From assembly GCF_001956295.1 (NCBI RefSeq), contig NZ_MRTD01000007.1, positions 1 to 64,000 on the forward strand: a DNA stretch of 64,000 nucleotides. The letters are read 5' to 3'. Position 1 is the stretch's first letter. Each line of letters begins with the position of its first letter. The position numbers and the translations under genes are program-made. Under the pieces are notes generated by a model. The model saw nothing but the letters and a program-made list of their open reading frames with translations, was not told the DNA's origin and did no database searches. Source of the stretch: Paenibacillus sp. FSL A5-0031 (GTDB lineage Bacteria > Bacillota > Bacilli > Paenibacillales > Paenibacillaceae). Shown here piece by piece: positions 8,823 to 17,414 of this stretch.

Positions 8823-9794
8823 ATGGATCACAAGGCGTATAAGCATGTTATGGATCAAATAGAGCCGGAGGCAGATTTACAGAATAGAATCGCTCAACAG
8901 CTGCTTCGTCAGAAACCAGCGAGTCCATTTCGAATCAAACGATTTCAATATATTGTGGGTAGTTTACTGTTGGTCGTTATCCTTGGATGGATAATTTCGG
9001 ATAGGTGGATGAGTGATAATAAACTACTTATTGATATAACGGAGCCCATTGAACAAAGAGACCCGGTTGAACCTATAAACGACCCGAATGCGATTACGAT
9101 TCCGAAAATAAAGCTTCCAGATCAATCAAATGCCATGGCTGATATGATCGGTCTAATCGTTTATAAAGGCAATATTTATACACAAACGCACACTCGCATC
9201 TCTGCGGAAAATGCGAAGGAGCTGCGCGGCGACAAGCTTGGACGTACAAAAGCTGGTATTGACGAGTGGAGCAAGCAAACAGATTATGTTGAACTAGCTT
9301 CAACGATTGGCGTTGCTGACATTTATTCCGTTAACGGATATGATAGTGATTTTAGAATTATGTCCTACCAAGAACATGACGGGCAAATTTATGCTGAATT
9401 GTACGAACATCTAAATGGCATTACGATTGCGAATGGCGAAGATTTAATAGGAAAAACGAAAGTAAAGGAACATATGGAATCAGTAAGATGGCAGGATTAT
9501 AATAGCTGGAATTATAGTAAGCCGCATTTTAATAAATTCCCAATCGATCAAACGCTTCATTCGTTCATGACAGCATTGTATGATGCTAAACCTATTGATG
9601 GGGATAAACTGTACAAGGAAGGCATATACAACGAAGGTGCGCAAAATCAGAAGGTTTTGTTCTTTAAGCTGAAGGATCAGACGGAAGTGCAAATGTGGTT
9701 GTTTAAAGGAAACTATGTGAAATATTCAAATGCACCTGTCTTTTTTCAGTTAGAGCCGGCAGCTTTCTCAGCGCTGTGGGATCGTTTGCAATAA
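8823..9794 (+). CDS. putative anti-sigma factor, single-pass membrane protein
   Basis: 323 residues with no family recognised with certainty. A charged cytoplasmic N-terminus of about 40 residues is followed by one membrane helix at about 43-61 ('IVGSLLLVVILGWIIS'), then a long extracellular domain of 260 residues. That domain has no cysteines or repeats of note. Position immediately after an ECF sigma gene and this membrane layout suggest an anti-sigma factor whose outer part senses a signal. No HCCxxC zinc motif is visible at the N-terminus, so it is not a ZAS-type anti-sigma. The function is inferred from context. Confidence 0.6.
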   Translation: MDHKAYKHVMDQIEPEADLQNRIAQQLLRQKPASPFRIKRFQYIVGSLLLVVILGWIISDRWMSDNKLLIDITEPIEQRDPVEPINDPNAITIPKIKLPDQSNAMADMIGLIVYKGNIYTQTHTRISAENAKELRGDKLGRTKAGIDEWSKQTDYVELASTIGVADIYSVNGYDSDFRIMSYQEHDGQIYAELYEHLNGITIANGEDLIGKTKVKEHMESVRWQDYNSWNYSKPHFNKFPIDQTLHSFMTALYDAKPIDGDKLYKEGIYNEGAQNQKVLFFKLKDQTEVQMWLFKGNYVKYSNAPVFFQLEPAAFSALWDRLQ

Positions 9795-9834
9795 GGCAGC
9801 AAGTTTTTTGGTAATAAAATATCGACAATAAAGG

Positions 9835-9863
9835 TTGACCTTTCGTTGTTACCGTACTATAAT
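9835..9863 (+). promoter_or_regulatory. sigma-A promoter of the T-box/NSS transporter unit
   Basis: TTGACC at 9835-9840 and a perfect TATAAT at 9858-9863 lie 17 bp apart. Transcription should start near 9870, which makes the leader only about 165 bases long. Confidence 0.8.
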
Positions 9864-9870
9864 TCCGTAG

Positions 9871-9982
9871 ACTATTAATAGCGAAAGAGCGATAAGCAGG
9901 AAACAAAATTTGTTTTCAATTAGGGTGGTACCGTGTGAATAGCCTCGTCCCTATCGTTAAAGATAGAGATGTGGCTTTTTTT
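9871..9982 (+). promoter_or_regulatory. compact T-box leader with terminator
   Basis: The T-box sequence AGGGTGGTACCGTG is at 9922-9935. It can pair through its AGGG with TCCCT near 9948 to form an antiterminator with a UGGU bulge, which would read a tRNA acceptor end with discriminator A. The competing terminator is 9942-9982: GCC..CTATC pairs with GATAG..GGC and is followed by seven T. A small hairpin AAACA/TGTTT (9901-9916) lies just before it and may be Stem III. Only about 50 bases separate the predicted transcript start from the T-box, so a canonical Stem I with specifier loop does not fit. It precedes an NSS amino-acid transporter, so uncharged-tRNA control is likely. Confidence 0.8.
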
Positions 9983-10035
9983 GTCTTTCACATTTTTTAA
10001 AAAAGACATAATAAAAATAGACTGGATTGATTTGT

Positions 10036-11397
10036 ATGCAAACATCAGCGCAATGGACATCGAAGATTGGTTTTATTTTATCCGCGGCAGGCTCTGCTAT
10101 TGGAGTAGGCGCAATATGGAAGCTCCCCTATGTTACGGGAATAAGCGGGGGAGGGGCATTTTTTCTTCTATTTATTTTATTCACTTTTTTTATGGGTTTT
10201 CCATTGTTATTAGCAGAGTTTGTAATCGGGAGAAGCACACAAAAAGAAGCCATTAGTGCTTATCGCAGCTTAGCTCCTCATAGCAATTGGCATTGGATCG
10301 GAAAGCTCGGGGTATTTACCTGCTTTCTTTTATTATCTTTTTATAGCGTTATTGGCGGTTGGATTGTTATTTATTTTGCAAAAGGTATGTTTGGCGGAAT
10401 TATTAGTGAAGGTGCAAATTATGGAGCGGTTTTTAACGATACTATTGCTAATCCTATTTTAGTTATTGCGGCACAATTTGTGTTTTTGGCTTTGACAGTT
10501 GTTGTCGTGGCAAAAGGGATTCAAAATGGGATTGAAAAGGTGAGCAAAATTTTGATGCCAGCTTTATTTGTACTCTTTATCGTACTCATCATTCGCTCAC
10601 TTACACTGGATAACGCGATGGAAGGTGTGAAGTTTTTTCTAGCACCTGATTTCTCAAGGATCACATCCCAAAGTGTATTGTTTGCGATGGGTCAAGCTTT
10701 TTTCTCCTTAAGTGTCGGAGTATCCGTCATGGTTACATACAGCTCTTATTTGTCAAAAAAGGAAAGTTTGATTCAACCGGCTATTTCTATCGTAACCATG
10801 AATTTGTTGATTGCATTATTAGCGGGATTGGCCATCTTTCCGGCTGTATTTTCTCTAGGTTTAGAACCAGCGGAAGGACCTGGCTTGTTGTTTGTTGTCT
10901 TGCCCGCGGTATTTGATCAAATTATTTTTGGGGAAGTTTTTTTATTAGGCTTTTTAGCGTTATTTTTATTTGCAACATTAACGTCGGCCTTCTCGATGCT
11001 AGAAATCATTGTAGCTTCTATGGTTAAAGGCAAAGAGGAGAAGAGAACAAAATATGCCTATATGCTTGGTGCATTCATATTTGCGGTAGGCATTCCGTCT
11101 GCGTTATCCTATAGTGCTTTTGCCGACATTTTAATCTTTTCGAAAAATCTATTTGATTCAGCAGATTATTTAGTTAGTAATATTTTGATGCCGCTTGGCG
11201 TGTTTTTGATTTCGATTTTTGTACCGCTTAAAATGAAGAAAAGCACACTGCGAGAGGAGCTATTGCAGCATTCTCGTTTTGGCGCCACTGCCTTTACTAT
11301 TTGGTTTTTTATTATCAGGTTTATTATTCCTCTAGTCATTATCATCGTATTTCTTGATATTACTGGTGTGCTTGATAAGATAACTTCATTATTGTAG
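10036..11397 (+). CDS. NSS (SNF) family sodium-dependent amino-acid transporter
   Basis: A 453-residue membrane protein with about 11-12 helices. The first helix region reads '[20 protein letters not shown]', the conserved sodium/substrate site region of the LeuT/NSS family, followed by 'GGGAFFLLF' and '[12 protein letters not shown]'. These transporters couple Na+ to uptake of amino acids. The T-box leader supports an amino-acid substrate, but the specifier cannot be read, so which amino acid is unknown. ATG 10036 is preferred over TTG 10027 from the family's N-terminus; the ribosome binding site is weak. A strong terminator follows at 11417. Confidence 0.9.
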   Translation: MQTSAQWTSKIGFILSAAGSAIGVGAIWKLPYVTGISGGGAFFLLFILFTFFMGFPLLLAEFVIGRSTQKEAISAYRSLAPHSNWHWIGKLGVFTCFLLLSFYSVIGGWIVIYFAKGMFGGIISEGANYGAVFNDTIANPILVIAAQFVFLALTVVVVAKGIQNGIEKVSKILMPALFVLFIVLIIRSLTLDNAMEGVKFFLAPDFSRITSQSVLFAMGQAFFSLSVGVSVMVTYSSYLSKKESLIQPAISIVTMNLLIALLAGLAIFPAVFSLGLEPAEGPGLLFVVLPAVFDQIIFGEVFLLGFLALFLFATLTSAFSMLEIIVASMVKGKEEKRTKYAYMLGAFIFAVGIPSALSYSAFADILIFSKNLFDSADYLVSNILMPLGVFLISIFVPLKMKKSTLREELLQHSRFGATAFTIWFFIIRFIIPLVIIIVFLDITGVLDKITSLL

Positions 11398-11416
11398 CAT
11401 CCAACATTATGAGCAA

Positions 11417-11455
11417 AAAAAAGGGATACCCATAACCGGGTATCCCTTTCTATTT
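11417..11455. terminator. bidirectional terminator between convergent genes
   Basis: A perfect stem AAAGGGATACC / GGTATCCCTTT has A-rich sequence before it and T-rich sequence after it, so it can stop transcription from both the transporter and the methyltransferase. Confidence 0.85.
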
Positions 11456-12204
11456 TATTTCCTTGCTGTAATCATAAATCGTTCTGAATTTGTTCTGATT
11501 CCTTTTTCGGTTTGGTTGTTTTTAATAAATTGTTGAAGGATTTGAAAATCAGTCTCGGATTGTCCGAAGTTCGGAATAATTGGCGTGTGTTTCAATAGAA
11601 AAATGAAGTCTTCAGCCGTCTCAAAATAATCGGTTGCGTTGTATTCAAATGACTGAATGTCTGTGAAGCCTGCATCAGCTAACTCCGCAATATATTGATT
11701 TTTCAAGACACCTTTTTTTGTACCAAATGACTGTCCTCTTCCGAATGCCTCTTTAAGGTTGAGCTTATCGTGCTCACTAACCTGTTGGGTGAAAAATACA
11801 CCATCGTTCACCAATACTTTTGCGATTTCTCTGGCAGAAAATGCGGAATGTCTGCAAGAGACTATATTGAAAAAGTGGTCAGGAAAATCGAGCTTCTCCG
11901 CATCCATTTGTAAAAAGCGTATATTTGATTTATTTGATTGATTTAAGTTATTTAATGCGGTCTCAATCATGCCTGTGGAAAGATCAATGCCAATTAAAAG
12001 CAAAGCTGAATCTGCTAATGATAATAATGCTTCCCCGCCGCCAGTGCCGATATCAAGCAAAAGATCAGACTTCTTGCACGACTGGATGACTTCATCATAA
12101 AAATCCCATGCGACTCCTTCTGAGACAGATTTCACTTTGCTGAAATCCCAACCGTTGATTTTCCCGACTTGATCATAAAATTGTTTGTATTCTACTGCAT
12201 TCAT
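11455..12204 (-). CDS. class I SAM-dependent methyltransferase
   Basis: 249 residues with the AdoMet-binding motif I 'LLLDIGTGGGEALLSL' near residue 55, an acidic loop IGIDLS at motif II and the late motif 'FNIVSCRHSAFS'. The fold is that of the small-molecule or methyltransferase 11 group; the substrate is unknown. ATG 12204 follows GGAAGGTGG at proper spacing, so an upstream ATG at 12222 that overlaps this site is not used. The gene stands alone and converges on the NSS transporter, sharing the bidirectional terminator. Confidence 0.85.
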   Translation of the reverse strand: MNAVEYKQFYDQVGKINGWDFSKVKSVSEGVAWDFYDEVIQSCKKSDLLLDIGTGGGEALLSLADSALLLIGIDLSTGMIETALNNLNQSNKSNIRFLQMDAEKLDFPDHFFNIVSCRHSAFSAREIAKVLVNDGVFFTQQVSEHDKLNLKEAFGRGQSFGTKKGVLKNQYIAELADAGFTDIQSFEYNATDYFETAEDFIFLLKHTPIIPNFGQSETDFQILQQFIKNNQTEKGIRTNSERFMITARK

Positions 12205-12538
12205 ATTTCTTCCACCTTCCAATGAGGATAATAAAAAACGAATGGATTGCTGCCGTTATCCGTTCAAAATTTAGTTTCATGTGGTCAGAAGGACAGACGA
12301 TCCCCTCTGCAGCTGGCACGCGTTTTATCCAGCCCGGAAACTAATTACTTCGAACCATTCGGAAAGACATTCCATTCACCTCGCTTGAAAGATTGTTCTC
12401 ATTATATGGCGAAGTGAGCTTATCAATCAAGCCATCGTGCAAAAAGTACCGTTCCCCATATGGATGGAGGAATCAATGAAACTAAAATAATACAGACGGC
12501 CCCTTCATATACATAAATACATGAGGGGGGATTAGAAA
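12205..12538. other. intergenic region with a hairpin covering a ribosome binding site
   Basis: About 330 bases between divergent genes hold no convincing gene. Just before the glycosyltransferase, CCCCT(T)CAT at 12500-12508 can pair with ATGAGGGG at 12521-12528 around a 12-base loop. That arm includes the GAGGGGGG ribosome binding site at 12523-12530. No clear sigma-A promoter was found in the rest. Confidence 0.5.
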
Positions 12539-13633
12539 ATGTGGATGCTCATTCTAATGCTAGTCGGATGTCTCTCTGGTTTTTTTCTGTTCAGAAAAAA
12601 CACTCTGACCGTCACGAATCAGACAGATCAGAGCGTACGGAAACTGTCCATTATTATTCCAGCTAGAAATGAAGAATGTAATTTACCACATTTGCTTGAA
12701 TCCCTTAAGTCGCAAACGGTTCAACCCTTTGAAATTATTGTGGTAGATGATTATTCCGATGATCGAACCAAAGAAATAGCTGAAGGCTATGGGGTAAAAG
12801 TTATTTCAAATAGCAGCCTCCCTAAAGGCTGGACAGGTAAGAACTGGGCGGTATGGAATGGATATTTGCATGCTTCTGGTGATATGTTTGTATTTTTAGA
12901 TGCGGATATAAGACTGGCACCTAACGCCTTGGCTTCATTAATAAAGGCTAGGGAGCGATCGAAGGGTGTTATTTCTGTTGTTCCTTTTCATCACACCGAG
13001 AAGCTATATGAGAAGCTTGCTTTGATTATGAATGTGCTTGGGATATTTGCGTTTACATCGGTCTTTGAAAAGAAAAACCCAATGAAAGGGCTCTATGGCT
13101 CCTGCATTGTCGCATTAAGGGAGGATTACGAAAAAATCAATGGCCACGAAAGCGTAAAAGCTGAAGTGCTGGACGATTTGTTTCTAGGCTCGAAATTTAT
13201 GGCAGCGGGGGTTCCAGTCACTAATTTTATCGGATATGGCTTGGTTTCATTCCGCATGTATCCGCAAGGCATTCAAAGCGAAATTGAAGGATTTAGCAAA
13301 GGGGCGGTGTTAAGCACTTCGACGCTTAGTCCGTGGACGATTATTCCGATAGCTATTTGGGTGGTAGGATTGCTTCTATCGGAAACGGTGTTTATATTTG
13401 CGAGTACTTCATGGGCTTTGCCTCTCTTAATCGGTTATTTCGTCTATATGATTCAATTATTTTACTTTACGAAGTATGTAGGCGCTTTTGGGCTCGTTAT
13501 TCCGCTGCTCCATGTCTTTGCTTCGTTATTTTTTATCATTGTTATGCTTTATTCCATGTATCAGGTGGTTATTCTAGGGCATGTAAGTTGGAAAGGCAGG
13601 CACATCCGGGTAGGGGGCAAGAGGGACCTATGA
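12539..13633 (+). CDS. family 2 glycosyltransferase, CrtQ-like
   Basis: 364 residues with an N-terminal membrane segment (about 3-17), a GT-A catalytic domain and three or four C-terminal helices. The GT2 signatures are 'LSIIIPARNEE', the VVDDYSDD nucleotide site and 'FLDADIRL' (DxD). The later motifs FRMYPQGIQS and VSWKGRHIRV resemble those I recall in staphylococcal CrtQ, which glycosylates the carotenoid acid diaponeurosporenoate. No carotenoid gene is in the window, so the acceptor is probably another lipid. The stop overlaps the next start (ATGA). The ribosome binding site GAGGGGGG sits in a possible hairpin. Confidence 0.82.
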   Translation: MWMLILMLVGCLSGFFLFRKNTLTVTNQTDQSVRKLSIIIPARNEECNLPHLLESLKSQTVQPFEIIVVDDYSDDRTKEIAEGYGVKVISNSSLPKGWTGKNWAVWNGYLHASGDMFVFLDADIRLAPNALASLIKARERSKGVISVVPFHHTEKLYEKLALIMNVLGIFAFTSVFEKKNPMKGLYGSCIVALREDYEKINGHESVKAEVLDDLFLGSKFMAAGVPVTNFIGYGLVSFRMYPQGIQSEIEGFSKGAVLSTSTLSPWTIIPIAIWVVGLLLSETVFIFASTSWALPLLIGYFVYMIQLFYFTKYVGAFGLVIPLLHVFASLFFIIVMLYSMYQVVILGHVSWKGRHIRVGGKRDL

Positions 13634-14244
13634 TCATATTATGGATTGCGGGTTCATTTCTATCGGGTTCTCTTATGTTTTCGTACTGGCTTGGTCTGCT
13701 TCGCAAAAAAAACATAAAAACGGTTGGCGACGGCAACCCTGGTGCTTTGAATCTTTGGAAGTCATCTGGATATAAATTCGGTGTGGCCGGTATTTTATTG
13801 GATTTTTTGAAAGGGTACTTGCCGGTGCTTTTTATAATGGGAAGCAGCTATAATCATGGTTATCTAATCGTTCCGCTTGCCATCGCGCCTGTCGCAGGGC
13901 ATGCCTTTTCTCCTTTCCTGAAAGGGAAGGGCGGCAAAGCCATTGCTGTCACATTTGGTATATGGAGTGCGCTCACGGGGTTCGAGGTTTCTTTGGTTTA
14001 TGCCGTAATTCTAGCGCTGATGGCCGGTGTGAGCCGTATGATATATAAAAACAAGCCTAAATCCACTGAGGCGGATGGCTTGCAGGTTGTGGTTGGCATG
14101 CTGCTTCTTTCCGTTTATTTGTATATAAGGATGTTCTCGGCTGCCATACTCCTCGTATGGCTTGGAAATTTTGCAATTCTTGTTTATAAGCACAGAGTTG
14201 AAATAGGGAAGTCGTGGAAAAAAGTATATGACAAAGGTGTCTAA
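13630..14244 (+). CDS. PlsY-like glycerol-3-phosphate acyltransferase family membrane protein
   Basis: 204 residues with five or six membrane helices. It carries the family motifs GDGNPGALNLWKSSG (usual form GSGNPGATN) and FLKGKGGKAIA (usual GKGGKG). PlsY transfers acyl groups from acyl-phosphate to glycerol 3-phosphate, starting phospholipid synthesis. Here the gene is coupled by a 4-base overlap to a CrtQ-like glycosyltransferase, and its first motif has Leu where Val/Thr-rich sequence is usual. It may therefore be a second PlsY paralogue acting with that enzyme on a glycolipid. The start is fixed by the overlap. Confidence 0.8.
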   Translation: MIILWIAGSFLSGSLMFSYWLGLLRKKNIKTVGDGNPGALNLWKSSGYKFGVAGILLDFLKGYLPVLFIMGSSYNHGYLIVPLAIAPVAGHAFSPFLKGKGGKAIAVTFGIWSALTGFEVSLVYAVILALMAGVSRMIYKNKPKSTEADGLQVVVGMLLLSVYLYIRMFSAAILLVWLGNFAILVYKHRVEIGKSWKKVYDKGV

Positions 14245-14250
14245 AATGAA

Positions 14251-14295
14251 AAAGAGATTGTCTCTTAAGGTGATGCCTTCCGAGACAATCTCTTT
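14251..14295. terminator. bidirectional terminator
   Basis: A perfect 14-bp stem AAAGAGATTGTCTC / GAGACAATCTCTTT with a 17-base loop lies between the acyltransferase and the convergent VOC gene. Confidence 0.8.
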
Positions 14296-14341
14296 AATCA
14301 TCTTCCCGCCAAACGAGCATTCATCTGGTGTTGTATTTATA

Positions 14342-14803
14342 CTACGAACGGTGGTTTTCTCGCATAGCGCCCAATACGATGTGATAACCATCAGGGTCTT
14401 TGATATAAGCGTTTTTAAATTCGTGATTGCCGTGAGCATCAGTAAACGGTTCGACAGCAATATGTCCGCCAAGCCTACGCACTTCCTCAATAAGTGAGTC
14501 CAAGTCATCCCAGCTCACATGAATAAATGTATCCCATCCATAGTCGGGGCCTTTCCATTCCGTTGGGTAGTCTGGACGTTTTTGTGAGCGTGCATTAGGT
14601 CGTACATCTTCTGGGGAAACCGCCTGTTGTAGAATCACGGTCATTCCGTCTCGTTCCGCATGTCCCCAGTTATCGATATGGCAGCCGAGCACATCACGGT
14701 AGTATTCCTGGGATTTCTTTAAGTCCGAGACCAGCCGCACTTGGATGGTGTGACCGAATTTTGCTTTTTGACCTGTAAGTGTCTTTGCAGCTTGCTCGCT
14801 CAT
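14342..14803 (-). CDS. VOC family (glyoxalase/bleomycin-resistance fold) protein
   Basis: 153 residues with one VOC domain made of two beta-alpha-beta-beta-beta units. Typical features are the start 'VRLVSDLKKSQEYYRDVLGC' (metal-site His/Gln region upstream), a central loop GWDTFIHVSWDDLDSL and the late 'FKNAYIKDPDGYHIVLG', where the family's DPDGN-like loop and metal ligand lie. Members include dioxygenases, isomerases and drug-binding proteins; the substrate here is unknown. AAGGAGAAATAAA precedes ATG 14803. It is monocistronic. Confidence 0.85.
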   Translation of the reverse strand: MSEQAAKTLTGQKAKFGHTIQVRLVSDLKKSQEYYRDVLGCHIDNWGHAERDGMTVILQQAVSPEDVRPNARSQKRPDYPTEWKGPDYGWDTFIHVSWDDLDSLIEEVRRLGGHIAVEPFTDAHGNHEFKNAYIKDPDGYHIVLGAMRENHRS

Positions 14804-15008
14804 TTTATTTCTCCTTCGTCACCAGAAATTTTTCTAAGCATGCCTGACTATATTCGTTTATTCACCAAAGTTTTCCTGCAAGATGGTTTGAAAAAGGGAT
14901 CGGAGTTGTGATTGATCCTGATGGAAACCGAATAGAAAATAAATAGGCGTTATAACATGGTAAAATGAAAAATAGAGATTCGAATTCAAGCGGTTGGAAA
15001 GGGGATTT

Positions 15009-15857
15009 ATGGACAACGACGAAACGATTCAAACCATTGTGAACTGTATGGCTGTTATTGGTGAGGATACTTCGATACAAAAAATACAGACGGAGCATCG
15101 ACTGAAATTAGCACAATTTTGGGGCATAACAAAAGGCAGTAGAGTGCTCGAAATAGGCTGCGGGCAAGGGGATACAACAGCAGTTCTTGCCTTTTTGACT
15201 GGAGAAAGCGGCTATGTTCAAGGGATTGATATTGCTTCCCCTGATTATGGAGCTCCGATCACATTAGGTGAAGCTTATGAGCATTTGAAAAGATCTGAGT
15301 TAGGAAATCGACTAGAAATGAGCTTTGAGGTTGATATTTTATCCAATAAGATAAATTATCCTGATCAATCCTTCGATTTTATTGTATTGTCTCATTGCTC
15401 ATGGTATTTAGAATCGTTTGAACAATTAACGAGCATTATGGAAAAAGTGAAGAAATGGGGGAAACAGCTTTGTTTTGCTGAATGGGATTTAAGAGTTCAA
15501 TATCCGGAGCAAACTCCTCATTTCTTAGCGGCTTTAATCCAAGCACAATGTGAATGTTTTAAGGAAAACAGCTCGTCTAATATACGCACGCTATTTTCTC
15601 AAAGTGATATTCGAAGTATTATAGTGAACGCTGGCTGGGATATAATTGATGAAATATCGATATATTCCTCGGAGTTACAAGATGGCAAATGGGAAATTAA
15701 TATGACATTAGAAGATTATCCACATGAGTTGAAAGCTCTTACCAAAATACCAAGCAAGCTAAAAACGCTCATTAACTCGGAGATTGGTTTACTTCAAGAA
15801 GCGGTGAAGCAAGATCATACAAAACCATTGTCGACTTTTGCATTGGTTGCACGATAA
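15009..15857 (+). CDS. class I SAM-dependent methyltransferase
   Basis: 282 residues. The AdoMet-binding region reads 'GSRVLEIGCGQGDTTAVL' near residue 45, followed by the acidic GIDIAS and 'FDFIVLSHCSWYLES' at the motif IV position. The C-terminal half is unlike the well-known families, so the substrate is unknown. ATG 15009 is preferred to a TTG at 14994 because GGAAAGGGG lies just upstream of it. The gene stands alone, facing away from the VOC gene. Confidence 0.82.
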   Translation: MDNDETIQTIVNCMAVIGEDTSIQKIQTEHRLKLAQFWGITKGSRVLEIGCGQGDTTAVLAFLTGESGYVQGIDIASPDYGAPITLGEAYEHLKRSELGNRLEMSFEVDILSNKINYPDQSFDFIVLSHCSWYLESFEQLTSIMEKVKKWGKQLCFAEWDLRVQYPEQTPHFLAALIQAQCECFKENSSSNIRTLFSQSDIRSIIVNAGWDIIDEISIYSSELQDGKWEINMTLEDYPHELKALTKIPSKLKTLINSEIGLLQEAVKQDHTKPLSTFALVAR

Positions 15858-16007
15858 TGTGAATGCTGGAAATGAATATTTATACGTTTGTAACGCTAGC
15901 TTGAATATAGATAAAAGTCCAAATCTATAAAACAATCAAATGTCTGGTTACAAAAGATAGAGTTGGTTCATATGTTGTAAGTATCTTCTAGAGGAGGTAT
16001 TACAAAT

Positions 16008-16343
16008 ATGCCAAAAGAAAAGAAAAATGCAAAAAACAGCTCAACAGGCAATCGTAGCGAAGGAAACCGTACAGGCGGTAACCGTACCGGTGGAAATCGC
16101 ACGGGAGGCAATCGTACAGGTGGAAATCGCACGGGAGGAAACCGTACAGGCGGTAATCGCACGGGAGGAAACCGTACAGGCGGTAATCGCACGGGAGGAA
16201 ACCGTACTGGAGGAAACCGTACCGGAGGAAACCGTACAGGCGGCAACCGCACGGGAGGAAACCGTACTGGTGGAAATCGTACCGGAGGAAACCGCACAGG
16301 CGGCTATCCTTTAGGTGACACAGCCCCAGGCAACGAAGTTTAA
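16008..16343 (+). CDS. NRTGG pentapeptide-repeat low-complexity protein
   Basis: A 111-residue protein: a lysine-rich head (PKEKKNAKNSST), one NRSEG unit, then 16 perfect NRTGG units (DNA 16065-16304) and a short tail YPLGDTAPGNEV. A strong GAGGAGGT lies nine bases before the ATG, so this frame is the real one. The 15-bp DNA unit also leaves other frames open on both strands, but those lack ribosome binding sites. Codon third positions vary between units, so the peptide seems to be under selection. It has no signal peptide or membrane helix. The function is unknown; it could be a flexible linker-like or nucleic-acid-binding protein. Confidence 0.75.
   Translation: MPKEKKNAKNSSTGNRSEGNRTGGNRTGGNRTGGNRTGGNRTGGNRTGGNRTGGNRTGGNRTGGNRTGGNRTGGNRTGGNRTGGNRTGGNRTGGNRTGGYPLGDTAPGNEV
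16065..16304 (+). repeat. 15-bp minisatellite encoding NRTGG x16
   Basis: Sixteen head-to-tail 15-bp units such as AACCGTACAGGCGGT encode identical pentapeptides with silent third-base changes (AAC/AAT, CGT/CGC, ACA/ACG/ACT/ACC). Copy number is likely to vary between strains. Confidence 0.9.
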
Positions 16344-16393
16344 TTGATGCAGATCAAGCTATAGTTTTGTAGAAGCTATGCTTGAACAAGATG

Positions 16394-16432
16394 GCAGCTC
16401 ATGACTCTTAGAGAAATGAGCTGCTTTTCTTT
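16394..16432 (+). terminator. rho-independent terminator after the NRTGG gene
   Basis: The stem GCAGCTCAT / ATGAGCTGC is followed by TTTTCTTTT. Confidence 0.8.
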
Positions 16433-16462
16433 TCAAAGATTCATAGGATGTGGCTGAGCGAC

Positions 16463-17326
16463 TCAACCTTTACCCTTGCGCGTCATTTCAGACAGCTCAT
16501 CCCATTGCTTATCGGACACCTCTGCTAAGCTGTTGAATTGCCCTGCACCTTGCAGCCACTCGCCGCCATCAATCGTTACAACTTCACCATTCAAATAATG
16601 TGCGAAATCCGAAACTAAATAGGCGGCTAAATTAGCTAGTTCTTCTTTATCGCCAACACGTTTTAAGGGGATGCGGCTTATCATCTTCTCCTCAAGCTCA
16701 GGAGTGGGAGAAAGGCGAGACCAGGCGCCTTCTGTCGGAAAGGGACCTGGTGCAATCGCAACTTGGCGAATGCCGTAAGGTGCCCATTCAACGGCGAGCG
16801 ATCTTGTAAGCGCAAGAACGCCAGCTTTTGCAGCAGCGGAAGGTACAACATATCCCGAGCCGGTAGAAGCATAGGTGGTGACGATGTTCAACATCGTACC
16901 GCCTCTTCCTTGTTCAATCCACCGCTTGCCCATCTCCAGAGTCGTATAAAAGGTGCCGTGTAAAACAATATGTAAGATCGTATCTACTGCTCTTGGAGAG
17001 AGCCTCTCGGTAGGACTGATGAAATTTCCTGCAGCGTTGTTGACGAGGATATCGATATGTCCAAAATGGTTCTCGACGGCTTCAATCAGCTCATGAACTT
17101 GTGATGGATCGCGAACGTCACAGCTTTTGTAGTAAACGGTGCTGGTGGGCAAGCTCATTTCTTCAGCCGCTTGCTTCAATACTGCCTCACGGCGGCTGGC
17201 GATTGCGAGTTTAGCGCCTAACGCAACAAATTTCTCACCCATGGCGCGTCCCAGTCCGGTCGCTCCTCCCGTTATGAGAACGACCTTTCCTTGCAATAAA
17301 TCGTTTGTAAATGGTCCCAAATGCAC
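16463..17326 (-). CDS. SDR family oxidoreductase, 2,4-dienoyl-CoA reductase-like (FadH/YkuF type)
   Basis: 287 residues with a Rossmann fold. The NADP(H) motif TGGATGLG is at residues 19-26, followed by ASRR (the arginines favour NADPH). The structural NNAAG is present, and 'LNIVTTYASTGSG' and 'AAAKAGVLALTRSLAVEW' lie at the active site. The YxxxK tyrosine is absent (PSAAAK), as expected for the dienoyl-CoA reductase branch. These enzymes reduce 2,4-dienoyl-CoA during breakdown of unsaturated fatty acids. The start is GTG 17326, just after GAGGAGG; a TTG two codons on is an alternative. It is monocistronic. The symbol fadH is likely but not certain. Confidence 0.8.
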   Translation of the reverse strand: MHLGPFTNDLLQGKVVLITGGATGLGRAMGEKFVALGAKLAIASRREAVLKQAAEEMSLPTSTVYYKSCDVRDPSQVHELIEAVENHFGHIDILVNNAAGNFISPTERLSPRAVDTILHIVLHGTFYTTLEMGKRWIEQGRGGTMLNIVTTYASTGSGYVVPSAAAKAGVLALTRSLAVEWAPYGIRQVAIAPGPFPTEGAWSRLSPTPELEEKMISRIPLKRVGDKEELANLAAYLVSDFAHYLNGEVVTIDGGEWLQGAGQFNSLAEVSDKQWDELSEMTRKGKG

Positions 17327-17414
17327 ACCCTCCTCTGAATCAGAATGATACTGTCTGTATATTCATATCAGGGAGTGGTATAGGTTATGTGCAAAATAAA
17401 GAATCATTTAGACA

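Noticed and set aside
14855..14946. A short plus-strand frame reading RWFEKGIGVVIDPDGNRIEN
   Set aside because: It looks protein-like at its end but has no start codon or ribosome binding site and is only about 25 residues; at most a tiny gene remnant.
15968..16297. A minus-strand gene of PPVRF repeats opposite the NRTGG gene
   Set aside because: It exists only because the 15-bp repeat leaves all frames open; no ribosome binding site, whereas the plus strand has a strong one.
16027..16314. A second plus-strand frame over the NRTGG repeats
   Set aside because: Same repeat artefact; starts inside the real gene without a ribosome binding site.
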